From contig JAVBPO010000037.1 of assembly GCA_031549565.1 (NCBI GenBank), forward strand, positions 1 through 24,512: a DNA stretch of 24,512 bases. Direction: 5' to 3'. Within the stretch, counting starts at the first letter, position 1, and the number at the start of each line of letters is the position of its first letter. Source of the stretch: JAVBSX01 sp031549565. GTDB lineage: Bacteria > Planctomycetota > Planctomycetia > Pirellulales > Thermoguttaceae. Below, one piece after another: positions 1 to 7,030 of this stretch. The position numbers were made by a program, and so were the translations under genes. The notes beneath the pieces were generated by a model that saw only the letters and a program-made list of their open reading frames with translations, ran no database searches and had not been told where the DNA came from.

Positions 1-68
1 TGCCGAGGTATTCCGAAGCATCTGGTTTCAAGCCGTGTTCGCAACATAATGCGTGTTGCCGGATGCAC

Positions 69-110
69 CAGATTCTTCCCTCCGTGAGTACACTTCGTTC
101 AGAATGACAA
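69..110. repeat. dispersed intergenic repeat, CATTCTGA type
   Basis: Read on the minus strand this stretch begins GTCATTCTGAACGAAG and ends GAAGAATCTGG. It resembles a short intergenic element seen in many bacterial genomes, whose common form reads roughly TCATTCTGAGCGAAGCGAAG followed by AATCT. The arms ATCTGGT (20-26) and ACCAGAT (67-73) form a further 7-bp inverted repeat around the adjoining sequence. No gene is visible in 1-239. The family assignment is from memory and was not searched. Confidence 0.45.
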
Positions 111-239
111 CTCACGACCCGGAAAATTTGCGCGCACCCAAAATATTATCCTTAAAACGGTCAGAAATTAATCTTTTCCGAAATCATCAAATCTGTATAC
201 TTGGCGTTTTCCCATTCCACGCCTCGCGGAGGAAGTGTC

Positions 240-627
240 ATGGTTCGCACGCACGTTTTGGCCCTTCACGCGAAAGGAAAAAACGCAACGAGAATCGCGG
301 AATTGCTCAGTCTCGACCGGAAGACCGCCCAAGCTTGTCTGCACACGTAGAACACGGCCTCGACGGAATCTACCGTTACGACAAACATGTGCCGACAAGC
401 GAGCTGGAGAACTCCAGCGAATTGATCGAAGACGAATTGGCGAAAAACCCTCCGCGCAGCTCTGCAGAGGCTGGTGCCATAATTGCGGAATTGACCGGTA
501 TCAAACGAAGCCCGACACAAATCCGTGAGTTCTTAAAAAAAGAGATCCGATGCCTGAAGACGGGAAGCCAGAGAATCCATACGAGCCGATTCCGCTTGCG
601 CAACGGGAATTTTTGAAAACACGATAG
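240..627 (+). pseudogene. IS630-family transposase remnant, N-terminal part, two frameshifts
   Basis: An ATG at 240 follows a strong GGAGGAA ribosome site and opens a helix-turn-helix segment (HVLALHAKGKNATRIAELL, then LSLDRKTAQACLHT) that stops at the TAG at 348-350. Homology continues in another frame from about 350 (VEHGLDGIYRYDKHVP, then ELIEDELAKNPP, AIIAELTGIKRSPTQIREFL), and in a third frame from about 550 (PLAQREFLKTR, then TAG at 625-627). This order of segments is that of the DNA-binding half of IS630/Tc1-type transposases: HTH, a linker with GLDG, a second HTH, then the start of the catalytic domain. The DDE domain is absent. Two frame changes and truncation make it inactive. A single long reading frame covers 53-616, but only its 350-545 part looks like protein. 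The subfamily cannot be named. Confidence 0.75.
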
Positions 628-722
628 AGCGTGTCATTGAAGAGGTGCCCTATAGCTTTTCCCTCGCGGCGAAACAACCGTTTTTCGAGGTTTTTTGGTT
701 GTGAAAATGAGAATGTAGATCC

Positions 723-779
723 GTTAGCCGGTTCGCCTGCGAACCGTCCGTGTGGCCCGTCGCAGGCGACGGGGCTAAC
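723..779. repeat. multi-branch palindromic intergenic repeat
   Basis: Outer arms GTTAGCC (723-729) and GGCTAAC (773-779) enclose two perfect hairpins: GGTTCGC/GCGAACC (730-736, 739-745, 2-nt loop) and CCCGTCGC/GCGACGGG (756-763, 766-773, 2-nt loop). The folded form is a three-way junction. The GTTAGC core recurs at 18133. It lies in the gap before the kinase promoter. The reading frame runs through it, but the composition is that of a structured repeat and not of coding DNA. There is no T-run, so it is not an obvious terminator. Confidence 0.7.
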
Positions 780-831
780 TATTACGCCCGGGAAATTTGC
801 ATGCCCCTTCATTTCAAGTCGCAAGGGACTC

Positions 832-860
832 TTGGAACATAAAAACAAACGAGGTATACT
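832..860 (+). promoter_or_regulatory. sigma70-like promoter of the hybrid kinase gene
   Basis: TTGGAA (832-837), a 17-bp spacer and TATACT (855-860) match the vegetative consensus at 4/6 and 5/6. The expected transcription start is near 866-868, on top of the ATG at 865. This makes the ATG at 916 the more likely start, with a leader of about 50 nt; otherwise the mRNA is leaderless from 865. Confidence 0.65.
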
Positions 861-915
861 AAGGATGGATTTTTTCCGTTTGCGAGTTATTGAACCTTTT
901 ACCGACGTTTTCGTT

Positions 916-3900
916 ATGTTCGCATCCGATACTCAAGCCCCGTCGTTTTCTACGGATGCCCTCTTGGCGGTCATGGCGCAAAATACCGGTATGTCGATGA
1001 TCGCGGTCGATAAAAACGCGAAAATTACGCTCGTTGTCGGCGAAATCAATCACCAAGTCGGCCAAAACCGGGATCAATGGGTCGGGATGTCGATCGACCA
1101 ATTTTTTCACAACGATCCGGAGCACGCGAAACTCTATCACGACGCGTTGGACAATAAGCCGTCGAAAACGGTTTTTCGGTCTATTAAAGGCGGATATTAC
1201 GAAGTCCGGGTTGTTCCTCTTTTCGATTCCCGGAATGAAATTTACGGAGCGTTTGGGTTTGGCGGCGATGTGACGGAACAAGTGAAATACCAAACGACCG
1301 TCAAGTCGCAGGAAGCGATGGTCAGCGACATTTTTTCGAGCATCCAGGAAGGAATGTTCATCATCAACCGCGATTTCGATATTCTTCGTGCGAACCAGGC
1401 GTTCGAAACGATGAACTTCATGCACATGCCGGTTGTCGGTAAAAAGTGCTTCACGACGGCGGGTTTCGATGGTATTTGCGAATTTTGCCCTGCGCGCAAA
1501 GCTTTCGAGACGGGAGAATTTTCTTACGTCGTCCACAGCGCGCGACCGAATAAAAACGACTCGGAAATCTGGGTCGAACATTTTGCGCATCCGGTGATCG
1601 CCGAAGATGGTTCGGTCACTGCCGCGATCTGCGCGCTTCGCGATATTACCAAACGCCGCAACGACGAAGAAGAGTTGGCACGGCATCGGGAACATCTTGA
1701 GGAAATAATCGAAGAACGGACCCGGGAGCTTCGAGACAGCGAATCGGAACGGATCAAGATGATCCGAGAACTTGAAGATGCCCGGATTGCCGCCGAAAAC
1801 GCCAACGAACGGATGCGGATCATGTTCGACGCGACACCGTTGTGCTGTAATTTCTGGGATGAAAATTTCAACAACATCGATTGCAACGAAGAAGCGCCGA
1901 AATTGTTCGACCTGAAGGATAAGCAGGAATATATCGAGCGATTCATGGAGTTGTCACCGGAATACCAGCCGGACGGACAATTGTCAAGCGACAAGGCGCT
2001 CGGACAAGTGAACAAAGCGTTCGAGGAAGGATACGCCCGCTTCGAGTGGATGCACCAAAAACTCGACGGAACGCCGATCCCTTCGGAAATTACGCTCGTC
2101 CGGGTCCAGCGGGGGGACGGTTTCATCGTGGTCGGCTATACCCGGGATCTGCGCGAGTTCAAAAAGATGCTCTCCGAGATGCGTGAAGCGGACGAACGCA
2201 CGCAAATCATGCTCGACGCAACGCCGCTGTGCTGCAATCTCTGGGATAAAAATTTCAACAACATCGATTGCAACCTCGAAGCGGTCAAGTTGTTCGAGCT
2301 GAAGGATAAAAAAGAGTATCTCGACCGGTTTTTCGAGCTTTCGCCCCCGATTCAGCCAAACGGACGTCCGAGTCCCGAAATGGCGAAGGAAAATATCATC
2401 ACGGCATTTCGCGACGGATCCTGCCGTTTCGAGTGGATGCACCAGAAGCTCAACGGCGAACCGATTCCGTCCGAAATCACGCTCGTTCGCGTCAAACGGG
2501 GAGACGAGTTCATCGTTGCCGGATACACCCGGGATATGCGGGAGTTCAAGAAAATGCTCGCGGAAATCAACGAAGCGAACGAGCGGACGCAAATCATGCT
2601 CGACGCGACGCCGCTGTGCTGCAACTTCTGGGACGAAAATGTCAACAACATCGACTGCAACCAGGAAGCGGCGAAATTGTTCGACTTGAAAAACAAGCAG
2701 GAGTACCTCGACCGGTTCATGGAATTGTCGCCGGAATACCAACCGAACGGCCGCCCGAGCGGCGAATACGCCGCCGAACTGGTCGCCAAGGCGTTCAAGG
2801 ACGGATACTGCCGCTTCGAATGGATGCATCAGAAGCTCGACGGAACTCCGATCCCTTCGGAGATCACGCTCGTCCGGGTCCAACGGGGAATCGGTTACAT
2901 CGTCGTCGGCTATACCCGGGATTTACGAGAGCTGAAGAAAATGCTCGCGGAAATCAACGAAGCGAACGAGCGCACACAAATCATGCTCGACGCGACGCCG
3001 CTGTGCTGTAATCTCTGGGACAAGAATTTCAACAACATCGATTGCAATCTCGAAGCGGTCACGTTGTTCGAACTGAAGGATAAAAAAGAGTATCTCGACC
3101 GATTTTTCGAGCTTTCCCCGCCGATCCAGCCCGGAGGACGACCGAGCCCCGAAATGGCCCGGGAAAACATCATCACGGCGTTCCGCGACGGATATTGCCG
3201 TTTCGAGTGGATGCACCAGAAACTCAACGGCGAACCGATTCCGTCCGAGATCACGCTCGTTCGCGTCAAACGGGGCGATGGATACATCGTTGCAGGATAC
3301 ACGCGCGATTTACGGGAGTTGAAAGAAAACCAAATGACGCTCGAGAGGGATCAAATGCGAGTGAATGACCTTCTCAAGCTGGCCCAGATGTCGGGACACA
3401 CCGAGGAAGAGCTGCTCGACTACACGATCCGATCGGTCACGACCTTGACTTCCAGCACAATGGGGTATGTCGTCCTCTTGGAATCCGACAAAGACGTCCT
3501 TCCGTTCCGCTCGCTGGTTCTCGATCAATCGGTTACATGTATGCTGCCGATCACGAACGAAGAGGGGACGCCGCATACCCTTGCCGAAACTTTGACCGAG
3601 TGTCTCAAGACCGGCAAAGCGGTCATCCAGGACGACTTTTCGGCTTTGCCCGGGATTCGGGTCTTTCCCGACGGGCATTTTCCGGTTCGCTCTCACATGA
3701 ATCTGCCGATCATGGACGGGGAAAAGCCGATCGGTATCATCGGTGTCGGCAATAAGGAAACACCGTACAGTGAAACGGACATCAAGCAGCTGACGCTTCT
3801 TGCCCAAGGTTTATCGAGCCAGTTAAGCCGCAAACGGTACGCGGAAAATCTGGAACAAGCCAAGACCGAAGCGGAAAACGCGAATAAGGCGAAAAGTGAA

Positions 3901-5625
3901 TTCCTCGCCCACATGAGCCATGAAATCCGGACTCCGCTCAACGGCGTGATCGGGCTGTCCGATCTGCTTATCGGAACGGAACTGAACAAAAAGCAATACG
4001 AATACGCGCAACTGATCAACGCATCCGGAAAATCGCTGCTGTTCCTGATTAACGACATTCTCGACTTCTCCAAAATTGAAGCGGGTAAGTTGGAAATCGA
4101 TACGGAACCGTTCGATCTTCCCGCGACGGTCGAATCGGTTCTTGGAATCCTCGCGTCCCGGGCGACCGGTAAAGACTTGGAGATGAGTGTTTCGTTCGGT
4201 CGTAACATTCCGAGAACCGTTGTGGGAGATGCCGGCCGTATCCGCCAGATTTTGTTGAATCTGGTCGGCAACGCGGTCAAGTTCACCGAGCACGGCGGGA
4301 TTCGGATCAATGTGTCCGTCGAATCGTATGGTACGTCCGAGTTGACGGTCCGGTTTATCGTGTCCGATACGGGAATCGGAATTGCCGAGGACCGGATCAA
4401 CCGATTATTCAAGGCGTTTTCGCAAGCGGATTCCTCCTCCGCCCGAGTGTACGGCGGAACGGGGCTCGGCCTCGCGATTTCGATGAAGCTCGTTCGCCTG
4501 ATGCGGGGCGAAATCGGCGTCGAAAGCGTCGAAGGGGAAGGATCTTCGTTCTGGTTCACGATCCCGTTCGCCTGTGATTCGCGCGTTATCCAATGCCTTC
4601 GCTCCGACGGAAGGGAATGTCCCAAAATCTTGGGACAGGGATGCCCGTTCCCGGAGGGACAGTTCTGTACGGCAATCGCCTACCGCGAAGTCGACGGGGG
4701 CGTCAATCTCAAGGGACGATCCGTCCTTATCGTCGACGACAACCAATCGCAACGCGAAACCTTAAAATCGCAACTGAAAAGTTGGGAGATGGAAAGTACC
4801 GAAGCGTCCGCGGGCCGCGAAGCGCTTCGCCTGATCGTCGACGCCGAAAAACACAAGAAGCCGTTCGACCTGGTGATCGCCGACAACTCATTGACCGATG
4901 GAACCGGAGTCGATTTTGCCAAAAATTTGTGGAAGGAAACTCAACACGGCGATCTGCCGCCGATGAAGTTGATTCTGCTCCGTTCGCTTTCCGAAGAAGT
5001 GGATCCGGAGTTTCAGCGGGAAACCGGAATGGAAGTGATCAGCAAGCCGGTCTTTGTTTCTTCGCTGTTCGACGCGATCATGAATCAGCTTTATACCGCA
5101 GAGACCTCGTCGGACCAGGAGAATTCGGATCATTCCTATTTACGGTTTCGATCATCGTTTGCGCAAGCGAAAACCGCGGAAAAAACACCGAGCCGGGTCC
5201 CCTCCGCTTACGCCGGAAAAATTCACATTCTGGTCGTCGAGGACAATCGGGTCAACCAGATCGTCGTCAAGAATCTGTTGTCCGAGTCCGGTTTCACCTG
5301 CGAGATCGCGATGAACGGTCGGGAAGCATGCGACGCCGTCCGGCAGCGGAAATACGATTTGGTTCTCATGGATTGCCAAATGCCGGAAATGGACGGATAC
5401 GAAGCGACCGACCTGATCCGCAAATGGGAATTGGAAAGCGGTAAAACACGCATCCCGATCATCGCCTTGACCGCGAATGCGACGAAGGAAGACATTCAAA
5501 AATGCCTGGACGCCGGAATGGACGCGTACTGTAGCAAACCGATCAATCCACAAACGGTCCTGCGTCTGATCGAACAATGGTATGGAAAAAGTACCGGACT
5601 GCCCGAACCGACCGTTTCCTCTTGA
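916..5625 (+). CDS. multi-PAS/GAF hybrid sensor histidine kinase with two receiver domains
   Basis: Predicted 1569-residue cytoplasmic sensor kinase with no membrane segment seen. Order: PAS 1 (about 10-115), PAS 2 with a cysteine cluster (GKKCF...GICEFCP, about 138-255), a coiled coil, four near-identical 129-residue PAS units (303-431, 432-560, 561-689, 690-818), GAF (about 825-975), HisKA with FLAHMSHEIRTPLN (phospho-acceptor His1002), HATPase with the N box LLNLVGNAVKFT, DTGIGI and GGTGLGLA, a cysteine-rich linker (1220-1251), receiver 1 (from 1268, Asp1323) and receiver 2 (from 1436, Asp1486, DCQMPEMDG, later SKPI). No HPt domain follows, so phosphate must leave through a separate HPt or partner. 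The ligand is unknown. The frame is open from 631, but 631-864 holds a palindrome and the promoter. I prefer the ATG at 916 to 865 because the -10 box ends at 860. Neither has a clear Shine-Dalgarno. It is an orphan: no output regulator adjoins it. Confidence 0.92.
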   Translation: MFASDTQAPSFSTDALLAVMAQNTGMSMIAVDKNAKITLVVGEINHQVGQNRDQWVGMSIDQFFHNDPEHAKLYHDALDNKPSKTVFRSIKGGYYEVRVVPLFDSRNEIYGAFGFGGDVTEQVKYQTTVKSQEAMVSDIFSSIQEGMFIINRDFDILRANQAFETMNFMHMPVVGKKCFTTAGFDGICEFCPARKAFETGEFSYVVHSARPNKNDSEIWVEHFAHPVIAEDGSVTAAICALRDITKRRNDEEELARHREHLEEIIEERTRELRDSESERIKMIRELEDARIAAENANERMRIMFDATPLCCNFWDENFNNIDCNEEAPKLFDLKDKQEYIERFMELSPEYQPDGQLSSDKALGQVNKAFEEGYARFEWMHQKLDGTPIPSEITLVRVQRGDGFIVVGYTRDLREFKKMLSEMREADERTQIMLDATPLCCNLWDKNFNNIDCNLEAVKLFELKDKKEYLDRFFELSPPIQPNGRPSPEMAKENIITAFRDGSCRFEWMHQKLNGEPIPSEITLVRVKRGDEFIVAGYTRDMREFKKMLAEINEANERTQIMLDATPLCCNFWDENVNNIDCNQEAAKLFDLKNKQEYLDRFMELSPEYQPNGRPSGEYAAELVAKAFKDGYCRFEWMHQKLDGTPIPSEITLVRVQRGIGYIVVGYTRDLRELKKMLAEINEANERTQIMLDATPLCCNLWDKNFNNIDCNLEAVTLFELKDKKEYLDRFFELSPPIQPGGRPSPEMARENIITAFRDGYCRFEWMHQKLNGEPIPSEITLVRVKRGDGYIVAGYTRDLRELKENQMTLERDQMRVNDLLKLAQMSGHTEEELLDYTIRSVTTLTSSTMGYVVLLESDKDVLPFRSLVLDQSVTCMLPITNEEGTPHTLAETLTECLKTGKAVIQDDFSALPGIRVFPDGHFPVRSHMNLPIMDGEKPIGIIGVGNKETPYSETDIKQLTLLAQGLSSQLSRKRYAENLEQAKTEAENANKAKSEFLAHMSHEIRTPLNGVIGLSDLLIGTELNKKQYEYAQLINASGKSLLFLINDILDFSKIEAGKLEIDTEPFDLPATVESVLGILASRATGKDLEMSVSFGRNIPRTVVGDAGRIRQILLNLVGNAVKFTEHGGIRINVSVESYGTSELTVRFIVSDTGIGIAEDRINRLFKAFSQADSSSARVYGGTGLGLAISMKLVRLMRGEIGVESVEGEGSSFWFTIPFACDSRVIQCLRSDGRECPKILGQGCPFPEGQFCTAIAYREVDGGVNLKGRSVLIVDDNQSQRETLKSQLKSWEMESTEASAGREALRLIVDAEKHKKPFDLVIADNSLTDGTGVDFAKNLWKETQHGDLPPMKLILLRSLSEEVDPEFQRETGMEVISKPVFVSSLFDAIMNQLYTAETSSDQENSDHSYLRFRSSFAQAKTAEKTPSRVPSAYAGKIHILVVEDNRVNQIVVKNLLSESGFTCEIAMNGREACDAVRQRKYDLVLMDCQMPEMDGYEATDLIRKWELESGKTRIPIIALTANATKEDIQKCLDAGMDAYCSKPINPQTVLRLIEQWYGKSTGLPEPTVSS
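1822..3369 (+). repeat. four 387-bp in-frame tandem PAS-coding units in ABAB order
   Basis: Units begin at 1822, 2209, 2596 and 2983, exactly 387 bp (129 codons) apart. All carry DATPLCCN, NNIDCN, RFEWMHQKL, PIPSEITLVRV and GYTRD. Units 1 and 3 share NFWDEN and MELSPEYQP. Units 2 and 4 share NLWDKNFNN and FFELSPPIQP. The pattern indicates duplication of a two-domain, 774-bp block. Each unit keeps a CC pair and one more Cys. Confidence 0.92.
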
Positions 5626-5656
5626 TTTTCGTCAGAGACATGGGTAAGATTGGAAT

Positions 5657-5698
5657 AGGCGACAAGTCATAGGTGATAAGTGATAGGTGAGATATGAT
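5657..5698. repeat. heptanucleotide tandem repeat, ARGTGAT type
   Basis: Six consecutive 7-mers read AGGCGAC, AAGTCAT, AGGTGAT, AAGTGAT, AGGTGAG, ATATGAT, an imperfect array with consensus A(A/G)GTGAT. It lies just after the kinase stop and resembles the short tandemly repeated heptamers described in cyanobacteria. Confidence 0.7.
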
Positions 5699-5721
5699 AA
5701 GCGGCGGATGATTAATTTGAA

Positions 5722-5745
5722 TTACTTATTTCTTATTTCTTGTTT
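5722..5745. repeat. heptanucleotide tandem repeat, TTTCTTA type
   Basis: This is a second 7-bp array with a different unit (CTTATTT CTTATTT CTTGTTT from 5725), 23 bp after the first. The same unit recurs at 13386-13454. It ends about 20 bp before the GNAT start codon, so it lies in that gene's leader. Confidence 0.7.
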
Positions 5746-5765
5746 CACCGATCACGTAATTTTCG

Positions 5766-6770
5766 ATGCTTTCCATTCGTCCCTTCCGAAATGCCGATCC
5801 GCCGAAGCTGGTTGAAATTTGGCGGCAGTATTTTTCGAAGGAATCCCGGAAAGTCGTTCCTCTTTCGACGCCGATTCTTCTGGAGCACGTACTGAGCATT
5901 CCGTTTTTCGATCGGGAAGGGCTGTTTCTTGCGCTGGACGAAGGGGTTCCGGTCGGTTTTGCCCATGCCTCGTTTGGACCGAATCGGGATCGCTCCGATA
6001 TCAACGCGGAAACCGGAGTCGTCAACCTAATCATGATCGTTCCGGTTTATCCGCGTCCGGACGAATTGAGTCGATTCCTTCTGGAGCATTGCGAACAGTA
6101 CTTGAAAAGTCGGGGGGCGAAAGTGATCTTCGGCGGTCCGACCCGTTCAAGCGCGTCCTTTTACACCGGCCTGTACGGCGGAAGCGATCCGATCGGCGTG
6201 TACGAAAGCGACGAAGTTCTCCTGGAAACTTACGCCGCCGCCGGATATGACGTTCTGTACAACACGTTGCGTTTCAGTTGCGACTTGCGAAATTTCCAAA
6301 CGCCGTTCACTCCGAAAAGCGTTGCTTGGCGAAGAAAACTGGCGATTCGGTTTTCCGACCAGCCGCCGACGGAAAATTGGTTCCAGTCGTGTACCACGGT
6401 CCATTTTAACTGGTTCGAATCCTCGGCATCGCTCGGTCCGCAGGGAGAAAGCCTTGCGGATATCCAGATTCGAATCGCGCAGCCTCTGGACGTTCTCGGT
6501 CTGAACGTACAAATTCCCCCGATCGCGGCGTTGAAGAACATTCGGGTCGTTTCGGACAAACTGCACCAGGGAATCGGAACATTTTTGCTCGGGGAAACGA
6601 TCCGTCGACTGGCCGCCGAGTATCATCCGAGCCGAATCGAAACCATCGTGATGCAGGAAGAGGAGACATTCGTCAAGTTCCTCCGCAAACTCGGCTGGAA
6701 AGAAGGTGAAAAAGGCAAAACGTTTATCAAAGTGCTCCAGGAACGAAGAACGACAAAGCGAGCGACTTGA
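5766..6770 (+). CDS. GNAT-fold N-acetyltransferase, two-domain
   Basis: Protein of 334 residues. The N-terminal half opens with MLSIRPFRNADPPKLVEIWR, the usual first strand and helix of a GNAT domain, and has central strands (LFLALDEGVPVGFAH, then VVNLIMIVPVYPRP). The C-terminal half (about 240-330) carries IRVVSDKLHQGIGTFLLGE, matching the Q-x-x-G-x-G/A acetyl-CoA pyrophosphate loop, then helix and strand to FLRKLGWKEGE. Double-GNAT proteins acetylate amines or proteins with acetyl-CoA; the substrate cannot be told here. The ATG at 5766 has no clear Shine-Dalgarno and follows the heptamer arrays. It is downstream of the kinase by 140 bp on the same strand, but the repeats between suggest separate transcription. 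No catalytic residue is assigned. Confidence 0.8.
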   Translation: MLSIRPFRNADPPKLVEIWRQYFSKESRKVVPLSTPILLEHVLSIPFFDREGLFLALDEGVPVGFAHASFGPNRDRSDINAETGVVNLIMIVPVYPRPDELSRFLLEHCEQYLKSRGAKVIFGGPTRSSASFYTGLYGGSDPIGVYESDEVLLETYAAAGYDVLYNTLRFSCDLRNFQTPFTPKSVAWRRKLAIRFSDQPPTENWFQSCTTVHFNWFESSASLGPQGESLADIQIRIAQPLDVLGLNVQIPPIAALKNIRVVSDKLHQGIGTFLLGETIRRLAAEYHPSRIETIVMQEEETFVKFLRKLGWKEGEKGKTFIKVLQERRTTKRAT

Positions 6771-6929
6771 CAGTCCGGTTTCGTTGTTCGAATCAGAGCC
6801 GCGCACGAAGTAAGCGGTGTTCGAGTCGATAGTATCATAACGGTTCTCCACAAAACCAAGCGCAGGTCCCGTTGGACCAATTTGCATAACACCTCACCGA
6901 ATTCGCGAGCACACAAAAAATGCTCACTC

Positions 6930-6958
6930 TTGCATCGAGGCAAAAAATTTCCTAAAGT
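6930..6958 (+). promoter_or_regulatory. candidate promoter of the Tat-signal protein gene
   Basis: TTGCAT (6930-6935), a 17-bp spacer and TAAAGT (6953-6958) give a modest vegetative-type promoter, with a predicted leader of about 65 nt before the ATG at 7031. The rest of the 260-bp gap shows a small GGTCC/GGACC hairpin near 6867 and no gene I can support. Confidence 0.35.
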
Positions 6959-7030
6959 AACGATTACGGGTCGGGGCTGTCGCCGCCGCTACCAATTTGG
7001 GACGGAATCATTATTCAAGAGGAGAATTTC

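Noticed and set aside
53..616. A single 187-codon gene at the left edge
   Set aside because: Only its middle-to-late part looks like protein; homology to an IS630 transposase hops between three frames, so it is a pseudogene.
631..915. N-terminal extension of the kinase
   Set aside because: The stretch contains a palindromic repeat and a promoter, and the translation has no domain-like features.
1984..2883. Long minus-strand frames inside the kinase gene (up to 299 codons)
   Set aside because: They mirror the PAS-coding repeats in antisense and have no motif or ribosome site.
5657..5698. Possible CRISPR-like array
   Set aside because: Units are contiguous 7-mers without spacers.
6410..6425. 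GGTTCGAATCC resembling a tRNA T-arm
   Set aside because: It lies inside the GNAT coding sequence and no cloverleaf can be built around it.
6147..6887. 246-codon minus-strand frame overlapping the GNAT gene
   Set aside because: Its opening (MQIGPTGPALGF) looks protein-like, but most of it is antisense to the GNAT gene and no family is recognised.
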